Assembly (NCBI GenBank): GCA_036478975.1
Contig: JAZGFA010000052.1
Span: 1-9,166, forward strand
Direction: 5' to 3'
DNA length: 9,166 bases
Source of the DNA: Robiginitomaculum sp036478975
Lineage (GTDB): Bacteria > Pseudomonadota > Alphaproteobacteria > Caulobacterales > Maricaulaceae
The notes under the pieces were generated by a model. That model had not been told where the DNA came from and ran no database searches. It was given only the letters and a program-made list of their open reading frames with translations. Numbering within the stretch: position 1 is the first letter of the stretch; each line of letters begins with the position of its first letter. Below are positions 1 through 5,949 of this stretch, in pieces. The position numbers were made by a program, and so were the translations under genes.

Positions 1-618
1 GAAGCGCAGGACTTAAAACTCGGCGCGCCGGTATTTCTGCGCATTATCAAGACAAATCCTGACGGCGCCGGCTATAGGGGCGGGCGCATTGAAGCTTTTG
101 TGCAAAAAAAAGAGGGCGGCGCATTTACCCTGTTTAAAACCTATGACATTTGCGCCTATTCAGGCAGGCTGGGCCCCAAGACCCAGCAAGGGGATAATCA
201 AGCGCCGGAAGGGTTTTACTTTGTCACGCCCAGCGCGATGAACCCCTATTCGAGCTATCACCTTAGCTTTAACCTTGGCTATCCCAATGCCTATGACCGT
301 AGCCATGGCCGCACGGGAAATTATCTGATGGTGCATGGAAAATGCGGCTCTATCGGCTGTTACGCCATGGGCAATGCGGGGGTGGAGGAAATTTACACCT
401 TAATGAGCGCGGCCTTTGCCGGCGGGCAAAGCTTTGTTCGGGTTCACGCCTTTCCATTTGATATGAGCCCGGCGGCATTGGCGAGGCATAAAGACAGTGC
501 GCACGCGGCGTTTTGGGCCAATCTTAAACAGGGCTGGGACGCGTTTGAGCTAGCCCATATACCGCCGGATACGCGGGTTGAGAATGGCCGTTATATATTT
601 GAAAACGCAGCGGAATAA
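1..618 (+). CDS. L,D-transpeptidase, ErfK/YafK-type YkuD domain (5' end missing)
   Basis: The reading frame is open from the first base to a TAA at 616-618, so the gene begins upstream of the window; 205 residues are visible. L,D-transpeptidases of this family (YkuD fold) act in the periplasm on peptidoglycan stem peptides, using a catalytic Cys to form or break links to meso-diaminopimelate. The visible part opens with LGAPVFLRI, which is typical of the start of the mature domain, then FKTYDICAYSGRLGPK, SSYHLSFNLGYPNAYDR and the active-site signature HGKCGSIGCYAM, with His112 (334-336) and the nucleophile Cys120 (358-360). A second Cys (115) lies in the same loop. The stretch from AYSGRLGPKT onward resembles E. 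coli YafK (DpaA), which cleaves Lpp from peptidoglycan, so hydrolysis rather than crosslinking is possible. A GTG at 100 is an unlikely start because conserved sequence continues upstream of it. The signal peptide would lie outside the window. The gene converges on the GST gene with two bases between stops. Confidence 0.9.
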   Translation, partial: EAQDLKLGAPVFLRIIKTNPDGAGYRGGRIEAFVQKKEGGAFTLFKTYDICAYSGRLGPKTQQGDNQAPEGFYFVTPSAMNPYSSYHLSFNLGYPNAYDRSHGRTGNYLMVHGKCGSIGCYAMGNAGVEEIYTLMSAAFAGGQSFVRVHAFPFDMSPAALARHKDSAHAAFWANLKQGWDAFELAHIPPDTRVENGRYIFENAAE

Positions 619-620
619 AC

Positions 621-1253
621 CTAGGATTTCGGCCCGTAAGCATATTCACCGCCGCGTTCAACGGCGCGAATATAGGCGGGGCGTTTATGGATTTTATCGA
701 CATATTCGGCGCAGCTTGGATAGACCTTAAGACGCCCGCGCGCCCGCGCCGCCTCTAGGGGGAATATCATCATAATATCCGCGCCGGTTAACTCCGCTCC
801 GGCAAAATACTCATGACCAACAAGGTGGTATTCTAAATAGTCGAGCTGGGTTTTCATCTCTTGGGTGATTTTGGGGTGAAGCGGCGCGCCCGCCTCGCCT
901 AAAAACCCGACATAGAGCGAGAGCAATATCGGCAACATGACCGAGCCTTCCGAGGCGTGGAGGAATTGGGTGTAAAGGTTGAAATCGTTGCTATTTGCGG
1001 CTGGAATCAGCTTACCCTTGCCATATGTGCGAATGATATATTCGACAATCGCGCCGGTTTCCGCGATGGATAAATCCCCGTCCGTAATCACCGGGGACTT
1101 GCCAAGCGGGTGAATGGCCATAAGTTCTTTGGGGGCGAGATTAGTGACGCTATCGCGGGCGTAATGGCGGATTTCATAATTCAGACCAAGCTCTTCAAGC
1201 AGCCATAATATGCGCTGTGAACGGGAATTGTTGAGATGGTGTACAGTAATCAT
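621..1253 (-). CDS. glutathione S-transferase, Gtt1-like
   Basis: A 210-residue cytosolic GST. The N-terminal thioredoxin-fold domain covers about residues 1-80: ITVHHLNNSRSQR supplies the glutathione-site Ser/Asn region, HPLGKSPVI carries the cis-proline (Pro54), and AETGAIVEYI is the usual (E/Q)(S/T) gamma-glutamyl binding motif (Glu65-Thr66). The C-terminal helical domain includes LTGADIMMIFPLE with the conserved N-capping Asp159. HHLNNSRSQRILWLLEELGL and GADIMMIFPLEAARARG resemble yeast Gtt1-type GSTs, as seen in many proteobacteria. It would conjugate or reduce electrophiles and peroxides with glutathione; the substrate is unknown. An in-frame ATG 12 bases upstream (1265) would add MERA, but ATG 1253 matches the family N-terminus and has GGAG six bases upstream. 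It follows the DUF6702-like gene by 29 bp and is probably the last gene of that transcript. It ends two bases from the convergent L,D-transpeptidase stop. Confidence 0.9.
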   Translation of the reverse strand: MITVHHLNNSRSQRILWLLEELGLNYEIRHYARDSVTNLAPKELMAIHPLGKSPVITDGDLSIAETGAIVEYIIRTYGKGKLIPAANSNDFNLYTQFLHASEGSVMLPILLSLYVGFLGEAGAPLHPKITQEMKTQLDYLEYHLVGHEYFAGAELTGADIMMIFPLEAARARGRLKVYPSCAEYVDKIHKRPAYIRAVERGGEYAYGPKS

Positions 1254-1259
1254 CGCGCG

Positions 1260-1263
1260 CTCC
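1260..1263 (-). promoter_or_regulatory. Shine-Dalgarno of the GST gene (decides the start)
   Basis: Read on the minus strand, GGAG lies six bases before ATG 1253. The same bases overlap an alternative upstream ATG at 1265 (ATGGAG). The upstream ATG has no comparable ribosome site, so the GGAG is better read as the ribosome binding site for 1253. Confidence 0.65.
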
Positions 1264-1282
1264 ATTAAGGCGGTGGCCGTGA

Positions 1283-1822
1283 TTAGCCCGCGTGTTTTGA
1301 CCCGTCATTTTTGCTAAAGGTCAGGGTTTTTACGCTATCGCCTAGCTCTATATTGACATGATTAGTTTGCCCCGCATAGAGCGCGCGCAAAATTTCACAC
1401 TTTATCAAAAGCGGGCTGGCGGGGGCGGACAGCATTTCCGCCTGTTGGTAGACGTAAATATAATGGCCCTCAATCTGCGCGCCCAGTAACTCTAGCGCTA
1501 TAGGGCCGCCGGCGGTTTTAATCGAGAATTGATCTTCGACATAAAGCGCGAATAGGGCGCGGGCGCGCAGGCCCGTCAAGTCCGGCGCGTCGGTAATACC
1601 CTCAATCGCCATGGCGTCTTGGGCATCATCAAGGTGAATGCGGTGACTGATTTCTAAAAGCTGCTCATCACCATTATAACGGACATCGGTAAAGGTCAGC
1701 TTTTGCCGGTGCGCCATTGCGGGCAGGGGCAAAAGCGCCGTAGCCGCGGCTAGCCCGCCCGCCGCGATAAGGACGCGGCGGCGGCTTAAGCGGCTTTTAC
1801 TGCTGTGGCTGAAGTGGGACAT
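1283..1822 (-). CDS. DUF6702-like exported protein with Tat signal peptide
   Basis: A 179-residue protein of unknown function. The N-terminus has a twin-arginine signal: SRRRVLIAAGG at residues 13-23, a hydrophobic stretch, and probable cleavage after AMA before His39, so the mature protein is likely periplasmic. The mature start (HRQKLTFTDVRYN, then LEISHRIHLDDAQ) resembles the DUF6702 family, a small beta-rich domain often beginning with His just after the signal peptide. I recall DUF6702 genes beside M1 peptidase genes in other bacteria, which fits here but needs a neighbourhood search. A TTG at 1861 would extend the frame by 13 residues, but ATG 1822 has AAGGG five bases upstream and places the Tat motif normally. 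The start lies 26 bases inside the 3' end of the M1 gene, suggesting translational coupling. The use of Tat export hints at folding before export or a bound cofactor; no cofactor motif is recognisable. The family assignment is from memory of its sequence pattern. Confidence 0.72.
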   Translation of the reverse strand: MSHFSHSSKSRLSRRRVLIAAGGLAAATALLPLPAMAHRQKLTFTDVRYNGDEQLLEISHRIHLDDAQDAMAIEGITDAPDLTGLRARALFALYVEDQFSIKTAGGPIALELLGAQIEGHYIYVYQQAEMLSAPASPLLIKCEILRALYAGQTNHVNIELGDSVKTLTFSKNDGSKHAG

Positions 1823-4298
1823 CGCCGCCCTTATCCTCTGGCTTGTCTTTCTCGCTATCAAGCTCGGCCAACATGTCTTTCATCAGGCTATGACGTTTAC
1901 GCTTTGATTTATAAATCTCAAGGCGGGACAGGGCGATGGATGGCGGGAAGCTATTATTGGAGAAATCGGCGTCCGCTGTCTGGTGGGCCTTATCGACTTC
2001 TATAGAGGCAAGGCGCTTTTGACGGATAAGCAATTTAGTCACAGCCTTAGGACTACGGCGCCAAATTTCAGCCGGTATCATCAGCTCTTCGACTTCGCCG
2101 TTCTCATAGGTCAGGGTCAGCGGGATAGGCATGACAAGTCCGCCAATGTTCTCAAAGTCAACGAAATAGACAAAATCGCCATCTTCCATCGCTTGGTCAT
2201 AGGCCTCGCGCTCCCAGCCCTTTAGGCCTTTAAGCTGTTTGGCAAATTTATTACGACCTGTATTGCTCGCCGTATAGGGGTCGTTTTCATTGTAGAAATC
2301 AGCGAGTTCTGGAAAGCGCTCAAGGCGCGTTTTACGGCCCTCGGCGCGGTTACGCTGCTGGCTGATCGCTTCAGGCATATTGGCGGCGTCGCGCTCTCGC
2401 TCTAGGTCTTTTTCAACGTCCGGATCGCCGGTGGCAATGCCATATTCGCGCACGCCAGTGACGGCAATGTCAACATGGTCCGTGCCGTAAAACCAACCGC
2501 GCCAGAACCAGTCAAGGTCAACACCGGACGCGTCTTCCATAGTGCGGAAGAAATCGGACGGGGTAGGGCGTTTAAACATCCAGCGCTCGGAATATGTTTT
2601 AAACGCATGGTCAAATAGCTCGCGGCCCATAACCGTCTCGCGCAATACCACAAGAGCGGCGGCGGGTTTGGAATAGGCGTTAGGGCCAAACTGCAAAATA
2701 CTATCGGATTGGGTCATAATCGGCACTTGACCACTGGAGGTCATATAGCCGGGAATAACGTCAAGCGGGTTAGTTTTACCGCGTGAAATCGGGTAATTTT
2801 CTTCCCACTCATACTCGGCGAGATATTCAAGAAAGCTGTTAATGCCCTCATCCATCCACGTCCATTGACGCTCGTCACTATTGACGGTCATCGGGAAGTA
2901 GATATGGCCAACTTCGTGAATGATAACGCCGATAAGACTGTATTTAATGTCGGCGGAATAGGTGATTTCATCATCTTCCCCGTCCTCACCTTTCTCTAAG
3001 GTTGGGCGATATCCGTTAAAGGTAATCATCGGATATTCCATGCCGCCGCGTTCCCACGTATTGACGCTTTGCGCGGTTGGATAAGGGTATGGGAAGGAGA
3101 AACGGCTATACACGTCCATGGTATGAATGACCGCCTGCGTCGAATATTTAGACCAGATTGGCTCGGCTTCATTGGGATAGAAAGACATGGCGGTGACGAC
3201 GGGAACACTCTCGCTGTCTTGCTCAAATTCCATTGCGTCCCAGATGAATTTACGGCTAGAGGACCAGGCGAAATCGCGCACGTTTTCGGCCCGATATTTC
3301 CAGGTTTTCATGCCCGTGGCTTTATGCTCTTCGTTTTCCTTGGCTTCTTCGGGGGTGACGATAAAGACAGGGCTTTTCGTGTTGACCGAGCGTGACATGC
3401 GGCGGCGCTGCTTTGCGCTCATCACGCGGCTAGCGTTTTGCAACTCACCGGTGGCGGAGACAATATGGTCTTCTGGTACGGTGATGGAGACGTCGTAATC
3501 GCCGAATTCGAGGGTGAACTCGCCGCGTCCTAAAAACGCTTTGTGCTGCCAGCCCGCATAGTCGGTATAGGCCGCCATGCGCGGGAACCACTGGGCGAGG
3601 AAATAGATATAGGTGTCATTGTCGGGGAAATGCTCATAACCGCCGCGTCCGCCTACAATGCCCTCATTGATGATGTTATGTTCCCAGTCAATCGAGAATG
3701 TCATCGTGGATTCCGGCGCAAGGGCGCTGGGCAGGTCAATGCGCATCATGGTGTCATTAATGACATAAGGCAGGGCACGTCCGCGCGCATCAGTAATGGA
3801 CTTAATTTCTGCACCAAATTTTGTAGCGTTTAAGGCTTGCTGGCGGGCTAGGGCGTTATAGCTAAGTTTATCGCCATCGCCGGAAGCTTTAGCGCGGCGC
3901 GTGCCGGCTGCGCCTGCGGTTTCAGAACGGCGCGCAAGGGAGCCGTCTTTGAAACGGTTTTGGTCAAGCTGTAACCACAGATAAGACAGGCTATCGGGGG
4001 AATTATTAGTGTAGGTGATAGTCTCGGAGCCGGTAATACGCTTGGCGTCCTCATCAAGGGCTACGTCGATTTGATAATCGGCGCGCTGTTGCCAATAGGC
4101 TGGCCCCGGAGCGCCGGCGGCATTGCGAAACACATTAGGGGTTGGAAGCTGCTGCCCAAGCTGGCGAAATTTCGCCGCCTGATCGCCGTCACTGCCCGCC
4201 ACGCCGTCGGCGTAAGCCTGATTTCCCGCAATAACGGTAATGAGGGCAAAGAGTGAGGCGAGGGCGCCGCGCATAAAGCTTTTGAAAAGTAATGTCAT
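1797..4298 (-). CDS. M1 family metallopeptidase (secreted aminopeptidase-like)
   Basis: An 833-residue zinc peptidase. Residues 1-31 form a Sec signal peptide (MTLLFKSFMRGALASLF, cleavage near AYA), so it acts in the periplasm or beyond. An N-terminal beta domain (YQIDVALDEDAKRITG, from about residue 70) precedes the catalytic domain. The exopeptidase motif is GGMEYP at 418-423, the counterpart of GxMEN, with Glu421 expected to bind the substrate amino terminus. The zinc site is HEVGH at 461-465 with the third ligand Glu484 in WMDEG, 18 residues after the second His. AYSKPAAALVVL supplies the likely transition-state Tyr. A C-terminal beta domain (about 700-800) includes QTADADFSNNSFP, followed by a charged tail ending QPQQ. 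The frame extends upstream to 4361, but that extension lacks signal-peptide character, so ATG 4298 is preferred. The natural substrates are unknown. It is probably the first gene of a transcript with the DUF6702-like and GST genes. Confidence 0.93.
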   Translation of the reverse strand: MTLLFKSFMRGALASLFALITVIAGNQAYADGVAGSDGDQAAKFRQLGQQLPTPNVFRNAAGAPGPAYWQQRADYQIDVALDEDAKRITGSETITYTNNSPDSLSYLWLQLDQNRFKDGSLARRSETAGAAGTRRAKASGDGDKLSYNALARQQALNATKFGAEIKSITDARGRALPYVINDTMMRIDLPSALAPESTMTFSIDWEHNIINEGIVGGRGGYEHFPDNDTYIYFLAQWFPRMAAYTDYAGWQHKAFLGRGEFTLEFGDYDVSITVPEDHIVSATGELQNASRVMSAKQRRRMSRSVNTKSPVFIVTPEEAKENEEHKATGMKTWKYRAENVRDFAWSSSRKFIWDAMEFEQDSESVPVVTAMSFYPNEAEPIWSKYSTQAVIHTMDVYSRFSFPYPYPTAQSVNTWERGGMEYPMITFNGYRPTLEKGEDGEDDEITYSADIKYSLIGVIIHEVGHIYFPMTVNSDERQWTWMDEGINSFLEYLAEYEWEENYPISRGKTNPLDVIPGYMTSSGQVPIMTQSDSILQFGPNAYSKPAAALVVLRETVMGRELFDHAFKTYSERWMFKRPTPSDFFRTMEDASGVDLDWFWRGWFYGTDHVDIAVTGVREYGIATGDPDVEKDLERERDAANMPEAISQQRNRAEGRKTRLERFPELADFYNENDPYTASNTGRNKFAKQLKGLKGWEREAYDQAMEDGDFVYFVDFENIGGLVMPIPLTLTYENGEVEELMIPAEIWRRSPKAVTKLLIRQKRLASIEVDKAHQTADADFSNNSFPPSIALSRLEIYKSKRKRHSLMKDMLAELDSEKDKPEDKGGDVPLQPQQ
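1828..1832 (-). promoter_or_regulatory. Shine-Dalgarno of the DUF6702-like gene
   Basis: Minus-strand AAGGG lies five bases before ATG 1822 and sits inside the last codons of the M1 gene. It supports the 1822 start over the upstream TTG at 1861. A second purine run, AGAGG at 1835-1839, is 12 bases away and less well placed. Confidence 0.6.
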
Positions 4299-4330
4299 AG
4301 TGTGGTTCCCAGTGGTAATGTTATGGGTCC

Positions 4331-4361
4331 AGTATAAACGCGCTATGTATGAAAAACCCAA
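4331..4361 (-). promoter_or_regulatory. candidate promoter for the M1 operon
   Basis: On the minus strand TATACT (4336-4331) is one mismatch from the TATAAT -10 consensus and lies 32 bases before the M1 ATG. A poor -35 candidate, TTGGGT (4361-4356), lies 19 bases upstream, longer than the usual spacing. Transcription would start near 4324. The -10 match is reasonable, but the -35 is weak and may depend on an activator. Confidence 0.3.
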
Positions 4362-4363
4362 TA

Positions 4364-4383
4364 ATTTCCCTTATAAGGGGAAT
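4364..4383. promoter_or_regulatory. 20-bp near-perfect dyad between the glycosyltransferase and M1 genes
   Basis: The core CCCTTATAAGGG (4368-4379) is a perfect 12-bp palindrome. After one mismatched pair the symmetry resumes as ATT/AAT, giving nine of ten matching pairs over 20 bp. It sits just upstream of the candidate M1 promoter, at about -50 from the predicted start site, and about 20 bp after the glycosyltransferase stop codon. The lack of a spacer and the A/T centre fit a binding site for a dimeric regulator. A terminator for the upstream operon is the alternative: read on the minus strand it is followed by GGGTTTTTC after an AT-rich stretch, which is a poor terminator layout. Confidence 0.45.
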
Positions 4384-4401
4384 GTTTTTTTAACGCCGCG
4401 C

Positions 4402-5223
4402 TTAATAGCCGCGGTCATTGGCCCGCTCATGGGTAAATAGCCCTTTGCCGCAAGCGATTTTCCAGCCGGACTGCGTCCAAAACTGTGAATTATTCAGTTC
4501 AATTTCCACCGAGCGAAATCCATTTATACCGCGACCCTGCGGGATGGACTTACAATAGGGAATAATCGTATCGAGAAAGACCGAGCGGCGGATAAGAATG
4601 GACTGGTTCGTCCACGGCATGACCTTGGCATCTACCAGATAAAAACCATTGCCTGCTTGGGTGATGTCTTTGGGAAACCGCTCTGGATGGCCCGCCCCCG
4701 CGTAAAGACTAGTGCCGCTAAGACGGCGCGCCTTTGATGGCCGTAAGAGCCGCCGCAACGTAGCCGCTAGGTTTGATTTATCCGGGTGATAGCGCCGATA
4801 TTTATCAATAGTATCAAAGGTTTCACCGTAATATTTAGTGTGGCGCATGCGCGCCATAATCGCGCTATCCTTATGGAGTAGTTCCAGCGCTTTACTGATT
4901 TGACGCGCCGCCTCCTCGCGGCTCTCCATGAGCGGGCAGTCGTTTTCGGTAAACAGAATATAGTCGGTGTTAAGGCGCAGGGCGATTTGCTCCATGCCGG
5001 TTAATATGCCGAGATTATCGGGGGAGGTTTCCGCGCGTACGTCAAAACGGGTTACGGCCTCGCGAATGTCGTCATCCGGGTCGGGCATGAACACTATCGC
5101 CTCATCAAACAGGCTAAATAGGTCAGCGGCCTGATAGGTTTTAAAGGCCTTAATCAAGCTTGCATGGCCGCGCCAACTGAGCGCGCCAAAGCCGACAGTC
5201 ACGCCATCTGGGCGTTTAATCAT
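4402..5223 (-). CDS. putative GT-A-type glycosyltransferase
   Basis: A 273-residue cytosolic protein with no signal peptide or membrane segment. The N-terminus has a GT-A-like alternation (VTVGFGALSW, then DEAIVFMPDPDDD and FDVRAETSPDNLGI). This leads to DYILFTENDCPL at 87-98, whose Glu93-Asn94-Asp95 sits where GT2-type and related enzymes carry the metal and nucleotide-sugar binding DxD or EDD. A basic stretch (RRLLRPSKARR, about 157-167) follows. The C-terminal part has TNQSILIRRSVF and GFRSVEIELN...W, then GLFTHER near the end, reminiscent of acceptor-site and metal-binding His segments in glycosyltransferases. I cannot assign a CAZy family or an acceptor. It overlaps the upstream glycosyltransferase gene by 8 bp, has no strong ribosome site of its own and is probably translated by coupling. 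The shared operon suggests that both enzymes act on the same glycan. Confidence 0.65.
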   Translation of the reverse strand: MIKRPDGVTVGFGALSWRGHASLIKAFKTYQAADLFSLFDEAIVFMPDPDDDIREAVTRFDVRAETSPDNLGILTGMEQIALRLNTDYILFTENDCPLMESREEAARQISKALELLHKDSAIMARMRHTKYYGETFDTIDKYRRYHPDKSNLAATLRRLLRPSKARRLSGTSLYAGAGHPERFPKDITQAGNGFYLVDAKVMPWTNQSILIRRSVFLDTIIPYCKSIPQGRGINGFRSVEIELNNSQFWTQSGWKIACGKGLFTHERANDRGY

Positions 5224-5947
5224 TCCAATGCTCGGTTATCCACGCCGCGGGGCGGATGGTTTTGTAGATTTTCTTATACCAAGGGGCGGGCCATTTACCG
5301 ATAGCGGCCTCGTCTTGGTCGGGCTTGCCTGTAAAGGCTACGGCATGGGTATCGGCGGGCAGGGGCGCGGGCCTCCAAAACCTAATGGGCCAAGCGGGCA
5401 GCAGGCTATGCTTGAAGCTAACGCACCACGCCTTTGGCCAAAACACCATATCATCAATCTCGCGAGAGATATAAAGCTGCTCAATGCGGTATTTATCCAG
5501 CACGCTATTGGGATCGTCTTGAATATCGTCAAAAATATGGGTGTATTTGCCGACGGGGAAGCGAAACACTGAGGTATTGCCGATATTTTGGCCCATTTGC
5601 GTCCAGTTCTCTATCACGCAAAACCGTCCCGGCTCATAATCAAAAAAGTCATCGAGACTGCCGGTAATCACCAAATCAAGGTCGAGAAACAGCACGTCGC
5701 CCTCTAGGTCCGCAAGCGGGTACTTCCACACCACAAGCTTGCGCCATGGCAGATTGATGAGATTATCCGGCAGGTTAATGTCCGGGATAGGCTCTATTTG
5801 CACATCCGGATGCACGCCCGTGCCATCATCGGTAAAGCAGACCAGACGCGTTGGGCGCTGCGTTTGCCTTTGGATGGTGGCGTGCAGACGGTTTACAAAT
5901 TCCGGCCCGTAGCGCGTCCCCCATTTCATGCAGATAATCGTTTGCAT
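5216..5947 (-). CDS. glycosyltransferase with DxD motif, GT8-like
   Basis: A 243-residue cytosolic protein beginning MQTIICMKWGTRYG, a common start for this type of enzyme. The nucleotide-binding half contains RLVCFTDD, NLPWRKLVVWKYP and VLFLDLDLVITGSLDDFF, where Asp89-Leu90-Asp91 is the DxD that would hold a metal ion and the sugar nucleotide. GNTSVFRF (123-130) and HAVAFTGKPD (201-210) match the acceptor-binding and late His-x-GKP elements of GT8-like enzymes. Donor and acceptor cannot be named; surface polysaccharide, LPS or protein glycosylation are all possible. ATG 5947 is two bases after the stop of the M28 peptidase gene (TAATAATG on the minus strand) and has only a weak GGA upstream, so translation is probably coupled to the peptidase gene. 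The downstream glycosyltransferase overlaps it by 8 bp. Confidence 0.82.
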   Translation of the reverse strand: MQTIICMKWGTRYGPEFVNRLHATIQRQTQRPTRLVCFTDDGTGVHPDVQIEPIPDINLPDNLINLPWRKLVVWKYPLADLEGDVLFLDLDLVITGSLDDFFDYEPGRFCVIENWTQMGQNIGNTSVFRFPVGKYTHIFDDIQDDPNSVLDKYRIEQLYISREIDDMVFWPKAWCVSFKHSLLPAWPIRFWRPAPLPADTHAVAFTGKPDQDEAAIGKWPAPWYKKIYKTIRPAAWITEHWND

Positions 5948-5949
5948 TA

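Noticed and set aside
648..670. CGCCG...CGGCG hairpin near the end of the GST gene as a terminator for the convergent L,D-transpeptidase gene
   Set aside because: The stem is only five pairs, lies in coding sequence and has no T-run after it.
1823..1861. TTG start extending the DUF6702-like gene by 13 residues
   Set aside because: It is a rare start codon with no good ribosome site, and it would push the Tat motif further in. ATG 1822 has AAGGG at the right distance.
4299..4361. Upstream ATG extending the M1 peptidase by 21 residues
   Set aside because: The extension would precede a well-formed signal peptide and would cover the candidate promoter.
5228..5572. 114-residue plus-strand open frame opposite the first glycosyltransferase
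   Set aside because: It is low-complexity Gly/Pro-rich translation of the reverse strand of a gene with a clear DxD motif.
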